DNA from: JALHUB01 sp963719465
GTDB taxonomy: Bacteria; Chloroflexota; Dehalococcoidia; DSTF01; JALHUB01
DNA length: 64,000 nucleotides
Assembly (NCBI GenBank): GCA_963719465.1
Contig: OY970386.1
Span: 620,001 to 684,000, forward strand
Direction of reading: 5' to 3'
How positions within the stretch are numbered: position 1 is the first letter of the stretch; each line of letters starts with the position of its first letter. Both the position numbers and the translations under genes were made by a program. Shown piece by piece: positions 8,327 to 16,999 of this stretch. The notes beneath the pieces are model-generated. The model searched no databases, was not told where the DNA came from, and saw only the letters and a list, made by a program, of their open reading frames with translations.

Positions 8327-9090
8327 AGTCTCTCCGCTATGGTTTCCGGCGCAGGAATCTTTCGGCCTACGTGCGTCCGCATTCGTTCGATGATGAAGTC
8401 GCGGCTAAAGCCCTTCCCCTCGAGCATGTTCACAAGAGCGTCGAGGTTAGCGTCCTTGGTCTGCCCGCGGCAGCCCCAGCACTCGAGGCCGGCGTTGACG
8501 CAGATGGCGAAGCAACCGCCGACCGTAATTGAGCCGAGGCAGGGCTTGTTGAACTCAAGCAAGCACTGGTTGTTGTTGCGTCGGCATTCGACGCAGACGG
8601 GCATCGTGTACGGCCGGTACCCCTTGCCGCTGACGAGGTTCTTGATGACCTCAAGCACTTCGCGCCGGTTCACCGGGCAGCCCGGAATTGTAGCGTCAAC
8701 CTGCACGTGCTCGTCTATACCCGTCACCTCGACATCCGCGATATCGTCAGTCTTCGCGAACTGCAGGCGAGCCAGGCTCTCTTTCGGCGCCCACTTCTTG
8801 TAGGCGGGAATGTTGCCGGTGTGGGCGCAGGTGCCGAGCGCGACGAGGACTTTGGTGCGGGCACGAACCTCTTTCAGGAACTCGAGGTCCCTCGGCGAGG
8901 CGACCATCCCCTCCATGAGGACGACGTCCAACTCCGGCTTCTCGGAAGCGGCGTCGGAGACGAAGCGGTACTCGAGCACGTCAACCAAGTTGAAGATGTC
9001 GAGCACTTCGTCCTCGTTGAAAGCAACGGAGAGCACGCAACCGTTGCAACTGGTGATGTCCAGGATTCCGACTTTCAGTTTCTCACTCAC
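8323..9090 (-). CDS. hydD: Group 3b hydrogenase small (delta) subunit
   Basis: 255-aa electron-transfer subunit that pairs with the large subunit. The proximal cluster motif TSCNGCVLSV is near the N-terminus, and further Cys-rich segments follow (GTCAHTGN, IPGCPVNR, VCVECRRNNNQC, CLGSITVGGCFAICVNAG, ECWGCRG), enough for three 4Fe-4S clusters. The start is the GTG at 9090, which overlaps the gamma stop as GTGA; longer upstream reading is a shadow of the gamma gene. There is no Tat signal, in line with a cytoplasmic enzyme. Confidence 0.9.
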   Translation of the reverse strand: MSEKLKVGILDITSCNGCVLSVAFNEDEVLDIFNLVDVLEYRFVSDAASEKPELDVVLMEGMVASPRDLEFLKEVRARTKVLVALGTCAHTGNIPAYKKWAPKESLARLQFAKTDDIADVEVTGIDEHVQVDATIPGCPVNRREVLEVIKNLVSGKGYRPYTMPVCVECRRNNNQCLLEFNKPCLGSITVGGCFAICVNAGLECWGCRGQTKDANLDALVNMLEGKGFSRDFIIERMRTHVGRKIPAPETIAERL

Positions 9091-9887
9091 GGCGTGTGCT
9101 CCTTCAGTTCGTCCCAACGGAACACCGGTCCGTCTTTGCAGGTGAATCTGGAGCCGATCATGCAGTGGCAGCAGGTGCCGGTGGCACAGTACATGAGCCG
9201 CTCCTCGGAGACGTAGACGCTGGCTTCGGGGATGCCCTTGTTGACCAGCGCCTGTCCGGAGAGCTTCATCATGATCGGCGGGCCGCAGAGGATCGCGACG
9301 GCATCGCCCTTCGGCAGCTCCGTTATCTTGATGAGGTCGCTGACGAAGCCTTCGGTGGCGTCGTAGCAGGTGCCTTCCTTGAGGGTGTCGAGCGAGACGA
9401 AGAGGCTCATGTCCTTCTGCCACTGCTCGACCCAGTCCTCAAAGATAACTTCCTTGGAGTTGCGGTAGCCGACGAAGGAGTAGACCTTGTTGTACTTGCT
9501 GCGGTTCTTCTCCATGTAGTCGAACACGCCCTTGACGGACGCGACGCCGCAGCCGCCGGCAACGACGATCAGGTTCTTTCCTTCGGCTTCCTTCAAGGGG
9601 TAGCCTTTGCCGTAGGGTCCGCGGATGAACACCGTGTCGCCGGGCTTGACCCGCCCGAGCGCGCGGGTGACGGTGCCCACTTCGCGAATGTGAAGCATCA
9701 GGTAGTCGCGGTCCCAGGAGGCAATGGAAATCGGCGCCTCGCCGATGCCGAGAAGGGATATCTGCACGAACTGCCCGGGCACGTTCTTGAACGGTATGTC
9801 GAGGACGAGCCGGAAGTTCTCCTTGGTCTCGCGCAAGTATTCCAGCACCTTCACGGGTTGTGGTAGGTAAACGTTATTGTCTGTCAT
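9087..9887 (-). CDS. hydG: Group 3b hydrogenase FAD/NAD(P)-binding (gamma) subunit
   Basis: 266-aa flavoprotein of the ferredoxin-NADP reductase fold that passes electrons to NAD(P)+. Visible elements: a FAD-binding barrel (RGPYGKGYPLKEA), the nucleotide-binding segment (NLIVVAGGCGVASVKGVFDY), CGPPIMM, and a C-terminal Cys cluster (CATGTCCHCMIGSRFTCKDG) for a 2Fe-2S centre. The ATG at 9887 overlaps the beta stop (ATGA). The N-terminal extension seen upstream is in the beta gene and not real. Confidence 0.9.
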   Translation of the reverse strand: MTDNNVYLPQPVKVLEYLRETKENFRLVLDIPFKNVPGQFVQISLLGIGEAPISIASWDRDYLMLHIREVGTVTRALGRVKPGDTVFIRGPYGKGYPLKEAEGKNLIVVAGGCGVASVKGVFDYMEKNRSKYNKVYSFVGYRNSKEVIFEDWVEQWQKDMSLFVSLDTLKEGTCYDATEGFVSDLIKITELPKGDAVAILCGPPIMMKLSGQALVNKGIPEASVYVSEERLMYCATGTCCHCMIGSRFTCKDGPVFRWDELKEHTP

Positions 9888-10846
9888 TGCGCCACCATCC
9901 GGTTCACGATGCTTACCCAGTCGATGCGCGTCGGGCAGTTGGAGATGCACCGCCCGCAGCCCACGCACATCGTCACGCCGTAGCGTTCACGGTAGTACTC
10001 GATCTGATGGTAGATGCGGAAACGGAAGCGTTCGCTGCGAGCCTCACGGAAGAAGAGGTCGCCGGCAACCCGGCTGAACTCCTTCAACTGGCAGCTCGAC
10101 CAGCTTCGATTGCGCTGGCCCTTCGTCAAATCCGACGCCTCCACCGTGTCCGCGATCTCGTGACAATAGCAGGTCGGGCAGGTCGTCGTGCAGGCCGCGC
10201 AACTCAGGCACCACTTGACGCCGCTCTCCCACTCCGGGTTGCCGTACAGGGCGGCTATCGTCTTGGTCTTGAGCTTATCCGTGCCGGGAGTCGTGCGTTC
10301 CGCTGGCCCCTCGTCCGTCGGCTTGAGGTAGGACGACAGCTGTTTGGCCAGCTTTTCGCCCTCCGCGCTGCCCGCTTCCACGAGGTAGTAGTCCCCGCGG
10401 TCGGCCATCCACAGGTCGTGATAGTCCTTCAGGTCCATGCTGCCGCAGAAGGCATACTGGTTGCAGGGCTGAGCGCAGTGAAGGCCGATGAAAACGGCGT
10501 TCTTGCGTCGGGCTGCGTAATACGGGTTCTGCGGCTCTTCCAGGTAGACCCGGTCCTGATGGTTGACAGCGTTGAGGTCGCAGCGGCGGACGCCGAAGAA
10601 GACGCGCCTCTCCGACTCCGGCAGCGGCACGTTTATCCGGTCACCGGCGAACTCGAACAGAGTCTCCTGCTGCGGGAAGAAGAACTGCTTGATGGGTAGA
10701 TAGGAGTTGCCGCTAAGGTCAATCGCATCCGCGCTTTTGACCTCCTGGAACCGTACCGCGTCCGTCCGCACGGGAGCGATGACGTGGTACGGTCCGGCCA
10801 GTGATACTACAAGATTGTTCAGGTCGGCTTTTTGTAGCTTGTACAT
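9884..10846 (-). CDS. hydB: Group 3b hydrogenase iron-sulfur (beta) subunit
   Basis: 320-aa iron-sulfur subunit, first gene of the beta-gamma-delta-alpha operon, the same order as Pyrococcus hydBGDA. The C-terminal third carries two ferredoxin-type motifs (CLSCAACTTTCPTC and CVGCGRCISNCPTR); additional Cys residues lie in FGVRRCDL and LHCAQPCNQYAFCG. It links the flavin subunit to the hydrogenase core. Genes in the operon overlap by about 4 bases, so translation is coupled. Start codon ATG at 10846, with only a weak ribosome site. Confidence 0.9.
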   Translation of the reverse strand: MYKLQKADLNNLVVSLAGPYHVIAPVRTDAVRFQEVKSADAIDLSGNSYLPIKQFFFPQQETLFEFAGDRINVPLPESERRVFFGVRRCDLNAVNHQDRVYLEEPQNPYYAARRKNAVFIGLHCAQPCNQYAFCGSMDLKDYHDLWMADRGDYYLVEAGSAEGEKLAKQLSSYLKPTDEGPAERTTPGTDKLKTKTIAALYGNPEWESGVKWCLSCAACTTTCPTCYCHEIADTVEASDLTKGQRNRSWSSCQLKEFSRVAGDLFFREARSERFRFRIYHQIEYYRERYGVTMCVGCGRCISNCPTRIDWVSIVNRMVAQ

Positions 10847-10922
10847 TCTGTCACTAACCCCTCGGCCTTTGTATCACAAGCTCCGCGAAAAAGGCAACCG
10901 CATTCCGTGACGAAACGCGGCT

Positions 10923-10937
10923 ATTTGCCTGGCAAAT
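10923..10937. promoter_or_regulatory. 15-bp perfect palindrome upstream of hydrogenase operon
   Basis: ATTTGCC-t-GGCAAAT is a perfect inverted repeat 77 bp upstream of the beta subunit start, within the 383-bp divergent region shared with the aldehyde/alcohol dehydrogenase. It resembles an operator for a dimeric repressor; the regulator is not identifiable. The rest of this intergenic stretch shows no gene. Confidence 0.4.
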
Positions 10938-11123
10938 TGCCGGCGGCATGGAAGGCATCTGGGGCAGTGTCGATCGCGGTTGCGCACGGTCTTCGAAGGC
11001 TTCGCCTCATCGCACTCCGTATCTACCGACCGTGCGGCGCTCTCCAGCCGACTTGCACAGCCCGGCGGGCTCTTCCCGACATCTCTCACCAATGATATGC
11101 TGCTTGCACCTCCAATAATGTGG

Positions 11124-11136
11124 CAAGATATGTTAA
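11124..11136 (+). promoter_or_regulatory. Second copy of the 13-mer found near the marR-type gene
   Basis: CAAGATATGTTAA is identical to 6458-6470 and runs straight into an AGGAGG sequence at 11134-11140, about 90 bases before the dehydrogenase ATG. It may be a shared operator or a promoter -10 region; a very short leader frame (ATG CAA CCG TAG) follows. Confidence 0.3.
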
Positions 11137-11229
11137 GGAGGAATGCAACCGTAGAGACTTACCGACGACTCTTCAACAACAGCCGCTGACGAGTCCTCGC
11201 ACCCGCGCGTGCGACAGGAGAAACTCACA

Positions 11230-13893
11230 ATGGATGAATACAAACTCTTCATCGACGGCGAATTTGTCGACGCCCAGGACGGCGCAACTTTCGAAACCAT
11301 CGACCCGGGCACCGGCCTTCCCTTCGCCAGAGTCGCCAAGGCCGGGAACGCCGACGCCGAAGCCGCCATCGCCGCCGCCAAGCGCGCCTTCGACAAGGGC
11401 GACTGGAGCGGCATGCCGCTGGCTAAGCGCGTTGCGATGCTGCAGGACTTTGCCGATCAGATCTCCCAGCAGGGCATTCGCCTCGTCCTCGCCGAGTGCA
11501 TGGACGCCGGCCAGATCATCAACTACGCCAAGATAATAAGCATGTGGGCAAGTCTGCTCACGCGCAACCTCTCCACCTACGCCCTGACCAAGTTCCCCAT
11601 GGAGGAAGAGGTCTTTGCCTCCGGCAACGCTTTCTCCCCCGGACGGGAGTTCGTTCGCCGCGAGCCCATCGGCGTCTGCGTCGGCATCGTCCCCTGGAAC
11701 TTCCCCACCGCCCTGGCGATGTGGAAAATCGTGCCGGCGCTGATAATGGGCAACACCATCGTCGTCAAGCCGGCCTCCAATACACCGATCACCGCTCTCA
11801 TCCTGGCCGAATGCGCCAAGGCGGCCGGCATCCCAAACGGTGTTTTCAACGTCATTCCCGGACCCGGCGGCGCGTTGGGCAACACCATCTGCACCCATCC
11901 CGCCGTCGACAAGATCGCCTTCACCGGCAGCACCGAGGTCGGACGCGAGATCATGCGACTCGCCTCCGGCACCGTGAAGAAGGTCACGCTGGAGCTCGGC
12001 GGCAAGTCCGCCAACATCATCCTCGACGACGCGGATATGGACCTGGCGGTCGAGGGCGCGGCTTACGGCACGTTCCTCCACCAGGGGCAGATCTGCGAGT
12101 CGGGCACGCGCGTGCTCGTCCCATCGAAGATCTACGACGAGTTCGTCGAGCGGATGAAGAAGCGCGCCGAGGAAATGCGCATCGGCTACCAGCTCGACCC
12201 CACTTCGCATATGGGGCCGGTGGTCAGCAAAGAGCAGCTCGCAACGGTCGAGCACTACGTCCAGCTGGGCAAGGAAGAGGGCGCCCAGGTCGTCACCGGC
12301 GGCAAGCGCGCCGAGGTGAAGGGCATGGAGGGCGGCTACTATTACCAGCCGACCATCTTCACCAACGTCGACAACAAAATGCGCATCGCCCAGGAGGAGA
12401 TCTTCGGCCCCGTCGTCTGCCTCATCAAGTACGACGGCGACGAGGAGGCCGTCGCCATCGCCAACGACTCCATCTACGGCCTGGCCGGCGGCGTCTTCTC
12501 GACCAACCTCGCCCGCGCCGAAAAGGTGGCCCGCGGCGTTCGCACCGGCACGATGTGGATCAACAACTACCACGTCTTCGCCGAGTACGTGCCGTTCGGC
12601 GGCTACAAGCAGTCGGGCGTCGGCCGCGAGCTCGGCAAGTGGGGGCTGGAAGAGTACACGCAGGTAAAGCGCATCCACATCCCCTACTACTCGGACGCCA
12701 AGACCAACTTCCCGTTCACCATCATGCGCGACGACAAGAAGCTGGAAGGCTTCGCCTACCTCTGTCCGACCGCTGTGGTCGGTGGCCACGGCACGCTGTC
12801 TGCGCTTCCCAAGATGGTCGTCGACTTCGGCGGGCGGCGCGCCCTCATTCTTACCGACCCGGGCGTCCGCCAGGCTGGACTCGCCGACCTGGTGAAGAAC
12901 AGCCTCGGCGATTTCTATGTTGGCATGTTCGACGGTATTCCGCAGGACCCGGATCTGCAGTGCGTCGATGCCGCGACGGAGATGGCGCGCGAGCTCCAGG
13001 CCGACTGCATCGTAAGCGTCGGCGGCGGCAGCGTCATCGACGCCGGCAAGACCGTCTGCGTAACGCTGAAGAACGGCGGCAAAGCGAACGACTACATCAA
13101 CCGCTGGATGACCCTCGATGAGCCGCAGACGCCGCACATCGTCGTCCCCACCACCGCCGGCACGGGCAGCGAGGTGACGAACATCGCGGTCATCACCAAC
13201 AAGATGGCCGGACGCAAGCTCTTCATCGCCGATCCGCGCATCGCGCCGAACGCGGCCATCCTCGACCCCAAGATGACGATGACCCTGCCCCACAACATGA
13301 CCGTCGGCAGCGCAATGGATGCGATGACTCACGCCGTCGAGGCGATGATGAGCATCATGGCGAACCCGATCTGCGACGGCCTGGCCCTTCAGGCGATCCG
13401 CATGATCAACGAGAATCTGCCCATTGTCGCCGAGGACGCCAACAACGAGAGGGCGCGCTTGAACATGCAGGTCGCGGCGACCATGGCCGGCTGGTCGTTC
13501 ACCATCGCCCAGGTGGCACTGGCGCACGCCATGGCGCATACGGTAGGCACGCTCCACCACGTTCCACACGGCGTGGCCTGCGGCATTTGCCTGCCGAAGG
13601 TTATGCGCTTCAACGTCGACCACGCCACCGGAAAGCTGGCACAGGTCGCGCAGGCGTTGGGCGTCGACACGCGCGGCATGGAGGAGCGCGAAGCCGCGCT
13701 CACGGCCGCCGACGCAATCGAGACGCTGATGAAGAAGGTAGGCCATCCAATGGGGCTCCGCGAAGTCGGCGTCCCGCAGGAAGGACTGGGGCTCTGTGCC
13801 CTCCACGCCCTCGGCGACTCCGCCGCGATGTTCAACGCTCGACCCGTCGGCGACCCGGCAGAAGTCCTCGGCCTGTACACCCAGGCCTACTAG
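11230..13893 (+). CDS. Bifunctional aldehyde dehydrogenase / iron-containing alcohol dehydrogenase fusion
   Basis: 887-aa fusion. Residues 1 to about 480 form a classical, NAD(P)-dependent, non-acylating aldehyde dehydrogenase: VPWNFPTALAMWKIVPAL, catalytic-base Glu255 in LELGGK and nucleophile Cys289 in GQIC, 34 residues apart as usual. The rest is a group III iron alcohol dehydrogenase: GGGSVIDAGK for nucleotide, PTTAGTGSEVTN, and metal-binding Asp/His in GSAMDAMTHAVEA and ALAHAMAHTVGTLHHVPHG. AdhE also joins an ALDH to an iron ADH, but its ALDH half is the CoA-acylating type; this one is not. It should interconvert alcohol, aldehyde and acid. The start is the ATG at 11230 preceded by AGGAG. 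Confidence 0.88.
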   Translation: MDEYKLFIDGEFVDAQDGATFETIDPGTGLPFARVAKAGNADAEAAIAAAKRAFDKGDWSGMPLAKRVAMLQDFADQISQQGIRLVLAECMDAGQIINYAKIISMWASLLTRNLSTYALTKFPMEEEVFASGNAFSPGREFVRREPIGVCVGIVPWNFPTALAMWKIVPALIMGNTIVVKPASNTPITALILAECAKAAGIPNGVFNVIPGPGGALGNTICTHPAVDKIAFTGSTEVGREIMRLASGTVKKVTLELGGKSANIILDDADMDLAVEGAAYGTFLHQGQICESGTRVLVPSKIYDEFVERMKKRAEEMRIGYQLDPTSHMGPVVSKEQLATVEHYVQLGKEEGAQVVTGGKRAEVKGMEGGYYYQPTIFTNVDNKMRIAQEEIFGPVVCLIKYDGDEEAVAIANDSIYGLAGGVFSTNLARAEKVARGVRTGTMWINNYHVFAEYVPFGGYKQSGVGRELGKWGLEEYTQVKRIHIPYYSDAKTNFPFTIMRDDKKLEGFAYLCPTAVVGGHGTLSALPKMVVDFGGRRALILTDPGVRQAGLADLVKNSLGDFYVGMFDGIPQDPDLQCVDAATEMARELQADCIVSVGGGSVIDAGKTVCVTLKNGGKANDYINRWMTLDEPQTPHIVVPTTAGTGSEVTNIAVITNKMAGRKLFIADPRIAPNAAILDPKMTMTLPHNMTVGSAMDAMTHAVEAMMSIMANPICDGLALQAIRMINENLPIVAEDANNERARLNMQVAATMAGWSFTIAQVALAHAMAHTVGTLHHVPHGVACGICLPKVMRFNVDHATGKLAQVAQALGVDTRGMEEREAALTAADAIETLMKKVGHPMGLREVGVPQEGLGLCALHALGDSAAMFNARPVGDPAEVLGLYTQAY

Positions 13894-13913
13894 TCGAACC
13901 GAAAGGAAGAAAT

Positions 13914-13939
13914 GGGGACGGGGCGCTTGCCCCGTCCCC
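13914..13939 (+). terminator. Strong hairpin between dehydrogenase fusion and IscA-like gene
   Basis: GGGGACGGGGC pairs perfectly with GCCCCGTCCCC over an 11-bp stem with a GCTT loop. It could act as a terminator or mRNA-stabilising element; no T tract follows. Confidence 0.5.
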
Positions 13940-13947
13940 TTCCCACC

Positions 13948-14268
13948 ATGGAACTCGTCAAGCTGGATAACCGGGCGTCGCAAGCCATCAAGTCCCTTCT
14001 TGGGAGCGAGACGCGGAGGGCTGTCCGCATCGAGCTGCAGTTCACCGGCTGTTGCGATCCCTCCCTGGGCCTCCTCGTCGACGAACCGCGCGACTCCGAT
14101 CTCGTCGAAGAGGTCGACGGCCTCACGTTCCTCATCGACCCGCAAACGCGGGAGCTGGCCGGCGCGGTGAGCATCGCCTACAGGCCGGAGGCGAGCGCCT
14201 TCGTCCTCACCTCTGCCAACCCAATCGGCGAGTGGGACGGCATGGTTACCTGCAACCTGCGACTGTAA
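13948..14268 (+). CDS. HesB/IscA-like protein
   Basis: 106-aa protein resembling the HesB/IscA fold (iron-sulfur biogenesis related). The ATG at 13948 is chosen because the sequence MELVKLDNRASQAIKSLL starts the domain. Cys residues occur as FTGCCDPS and near the C-terminus (MVTCNLRL), a layout different from classical IscA (C-x64-C-G-C), so metal binding is uncertain. It stands between the dehydrogenase fusion and the ABC transporter. Confidence 0.6.
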   Translation: MELVKLDNRASQAIKSLLGSETRRAVRIELQFTGCCDPSLGLLVDEPRDSDLVEEVDGLTFLIDPQTRELAGAVSIAYRPEASAFVLTSANPIGEWDGMVTCNLRL

Positions 14269-14362
14269 CACGCAGCACGCCCGAATGTCGTAGAATAGGA
14301 GTAAGGACGCCTGCGACTGGTGGGCGCTTTCTATAATCGCCATCTGGAACAAGGACGTTGCC

Positions 14363-15277
14363 TTGAGCGATGTATCCCCAATTGAGCTTGCCGCCCTGAG
14401 CAAGAGCTTCCCTAACGCCGGCATGGTCGTCGATAACCTCAGTCTCAAGGTTGAGAGCGGCCAGGTCTTCGGCCTGCTCGGCCCCAATGGCGCCGGCAAG
14501 ACCACGCTCCTCCGCATGCTCCTCGGCCTCGTGCACCCGACGGCGGGCGAGGCGCGTCTCTTCGGTCTGCCCGTGCGGCCGGGATATCGGACACTGCGCC
14601 GCGTCGGGGCGCTCGTGGAGCGACCGGCGTTCGTGCCCCACATGTCCGGCCTCGATAACCTCAAGCTGTTCTGGCGCGCCGGCGGCCAGCCCCTGCGCGA
14701 GGCGCACATGGACGAGGCGCTGGCGATCGCCGACCTCGGCAAAGCGATACGCCGCAAGGTGCGCACGTATTCGACCGGCATGCGGCAGCGACTCGGCATC
14801 GCGCAGGCGCTGCTGGGACAGACCGACCTCCTAATGCTCGACGAACCCACGGTCGGCCTGGACCCGGAGGAGATGCGCGAGACGCGAAACATGCTGCGCG
14901 CCGTGGCGCAGCGCGGCGCGACCGTCTTCCTTTCGAGCCACATCCTCGCCGAGGTCGAGCAGGTGTGCAGCCACATCGCCGTCATGGACCGCGGCCACCT
15001 CATTACGACGGGCACCGTGAACGAGCTTGTCGGCGCGACGCTGACTGTCTATCTGGAGGTCGACGACCCTGACAAGGCCAGACAGGTGCTGGAGGGCCTT
15101 CACGGAATCGGGACGGTGCAACCGGAGCCGCCGGGCCTGACGGTCTCCCTCAACGGCGTCGCTCGCAAAGACATTGTCGCCGCGCTGGTGCATGCCGGCG
15201 TCGGCGTCGAGACGGTGACCTCGCGACACCGGCTCGAGGACGCCTTCCTGCAAATGCTGGCGACGGAGGAGAAATGA
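14363..15277 (+). CDS. ABC transporter ATP-binding protein
   Basis: 304-aa nucleotide-binding subunit of an ABC-2 type exporter. Walker A GPNGAGKTTL, signature YSTGMRQRLGIAQ, Walker B LLMLDEPTVGLDP and the switch His in SSHIL are all present, with a C-terminal extension typical of drug/antibiotic exporters. Translation probably starts at the TTG at 14363 behind AAGGACG. The stop overlaps the permease start by 4 bases (ATGA). Confidence 0.9.
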   Translation: MSDVSPIELAALSKSFPNAGMVVDNLSLKVESGQVFGLLGPNGAGKTTLLRMLLGLVHPTAGEARLFGLPVRPGYRTLRRVGALVERPAFVPHMSGLDNLKLFWRAGGQPLREAHMDEALAIADLGKAIRRKVRTYSTGMRQRLGIAQALLGQTDLLMLDEPTVGLDPEEMRETRNMLRAVAQRGATVFLSSHILAEVEQVCSHIAVMDRGHLITTGTVNELVGATLTVYLEVDDPDKARQVLEGLHGIGTVQPEPPGLTVSLNGVARKDIVAALVHAGVGVETVTSRHRLEDAFLQMLATEEK

Positions 15278-16101
15278 TCGGCGTCGAGCTCCGGAAACAG
15301 GTGTGGCGGCTTCGTACCTATATTGCCCTCGGCATCATGGCCGCCATTCCCATCATCATAACGCTGGCCACCAAGTTTGGCGGCCCTCCCCACGGCGAGC
15401 GCAACCAATCCCAGGAAGGCCTCTTTCTCCTCGTGACGCGCTCAGGTATCAACCTGCCGATCGCCGCGCTCGTGCTGATGACCGGCTTTCTTCTGCCCGT
15501 CGTCGTCTCCATCTTTGCTGGTGGCGCCATCGCCGAAGAGGCGAATTGGGGCACCTTGCGCTATCTCCTCGTACGGCCGGTATCGCGCAGCCGCCTGCTT
15601 GCCAACAAACTTGCCGTGACGGCCATTCTCGCGGTCGTGGCAACGCTGGTGATTGTCGTCGTCGGCCTGATAGGCGGAGTGGCCGCTTTCGGCTGGCATC
15701 CAGTCGTAATTCCAGTAGTAAACGGGGGGCTGCTTGTCGCAACGCTATCACCCGGCGAAGCGTTCGGGCGTCTCGTTGCCTCAACCTTCTACGTCGCCTG
15801 GTGCATGGCGGGGCTGCTTTGCTTTGCGTTCATGCTTTCCACCATCACCGACGCCGCTCTCGGCGCCGTATTCGGTGGCATCGGCCTTACAATCATATCG
15901 GGGATACTCGACGCCATCCCGCCGCTCAAGACGAGTCGCAACTTCCTGCCCACGCACTACTTCCAGTCCTGGAACGGTCTCTTCCAGCAGCCCATGGCCA
16001 CCGGCGACGTATGGCGTGGAATTCTCATCCAGCTCCCCTATGCGCTCGCCTTCCTCATTTTCACCTGGTGGTGGTTCCGTCGCAAGGACATCCTCTCGTG
16101 A
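15274..16101 (+). CDS. ABC-2 type permease
   Basis: 275-aa membrane subunit, partner of the ATPase encoded just upstream. Several long hydrophobic helices are visible (IALGIMAAIPIIITLA, LPIAALVLMTGFLLPVVVS, LAVTAILAVVATLVIVVVGL, LLCFAFMLSTITD), with the EEANWGTLRYLLVRPVSR loop typical of ABC-2 permeases. The substrate cannot be inferred. Confidence 0.87.
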   Translation: MIGVELRKQVWRLRTYIALGIMAAIPIIITLATKFGGPPHGERNQSQEGLFLLVTRSGINLPIAALVLMTGFLLPVVVSIFAGGAIAEEANWGTLRYLLVRPVSRSRLLANKLAVTAILAVVATLVIVVVGLIGGVAAFGWHPVVIPVVNGGLLVATLSPGEAFGRLVASTFYVAWCMAGLLCFAFMLSTITDAALGAVFGGIGLTIISGILDAIPPLKTSRNFLPTHYFQSWNGLFQQPMATGDVWRGILIQLPYALAFLIFTWWWFRRKDILS

Positions 16102-16120
16102 GGTCGCCCGGTTCGGGACG

Positions 16121-16999
16121 ATGCGACGCCTGAGCCTGCCGCGAATCGAGATCCCCGACAGCGGACCGGCCGGAGTAGGCAAGCAACTCGCAAAGGAGGT
16201 CGGCGAAGACGACCTCGGCAACCTGGCGGCGGCCCTGGCCTACCGGTTCTTTCTCGCCCTGTTCCCCTTCGTCATATTTCTGGCGGCGCTCTCCGGTTTC
16301 ATCACGCAATTGTTCAACATTCAGAACCCGACCGACCGGATAATCAACACCATCGGCGACACACTCCCCTCCGACGTGACCAGCGTCATCCGCACCCAGC
16401 TCGAATCCGTCATCAGCTCCCGCAACCTGGCGCTGCTGTCCGCAGGCGCCGTGGGCACTGTGTGGGCCTCCGCGACCGGCGTCCTAGCGACGACGCGGAT
16501 TCTCAACCGGGCCTACGGCGTTCGGGAGACGCGACCGCTCTGGGAGAGATACCTGCTTGCCATCGGGATGACCGTCTTCGCGGGGTTCCTTATCATCGCC
16601 TCCTTCCTGCTGCTTGTCATCTCGCAGGCTGCCGGCACGAAGATAGCCGGCAAGATCGGCCTGGGCGGCGCCACCGCCGATCTTGTCCCCCTTGCGAGCT
16701 GGCCGATATCACTGGTGATGATCCTTTTCGCGGTCGGCGTTCTCTACCGTGTGGGTCCCAACGCGAAGCTCTCCGTCAGGCGCATTCTCCCCGGCGCAGT
16801 CATGTTTACTGCCGTCTGGATGATCGCCACGTACCTGTTCGGCCTGTATATCGCCCACTTCGCTTCCTACAACTCGACCTACGGCACGCTCGGCGGCGTG
16901 GTGATCTTGCTCGTGTGGTTCTACTTGACGGCCTTCATCCTCATCCTCGGCGGCGAACTGAATGCGGTGCTGGACCAGAGAGCGCGCGTGAGTCCGTGA
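16121..16999 (+). CDS. YihY/BrkB-family inner membrane protein
   Basis: 292-aa polytopic membrane protein. Hallmarks are the N-terminal NLAAALAYRFFLALFPFVIF segment, the central YGVRETRPLWERYLLAIGMT, and the end GGVVILLVWFYLTAFILILGGELNAV. The family is widespread and of uncertain function (once called ribonuclease BN by mistake). The ATG at 16121 is selected from the start of the family homology; upstream reading is shadow of the permease. Its stop overlaps the next start (GTGA). Confidence 0.87.
   Translation: MRRLSLPRIEIPDSGPAGVGKQLAKEVGEDDLGNLAAALAYRFFLALFPFVIFLAALSGFITQLFNIQNPTDRIINTIGDTLPSDVTSVIRTQLESVISSRNLALLSAGAVGTVWASATGVLATTRILNRAYGVRETRPLWERYLLAIGMTVFAGFLIIASFLLLVISQAAGTKIAGKIGLGGATADLVPLASWPISLVMILFAVGVLYRVGPNAKLSVRRILPGAVMFTAVWMIATYLFGLYIAHFASYNSTYGTLGGVVILLVWFYLTAFILILGGELNAVLDQRARVSP

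Noticed and set aside
11173..15015. 1280-aa reading frame on the minus strand
   Set aside because: Low-quality composition and wholly antisense to the dehydrogenase fusion, IscA-like and ABC genes, all of which have strong homology features.
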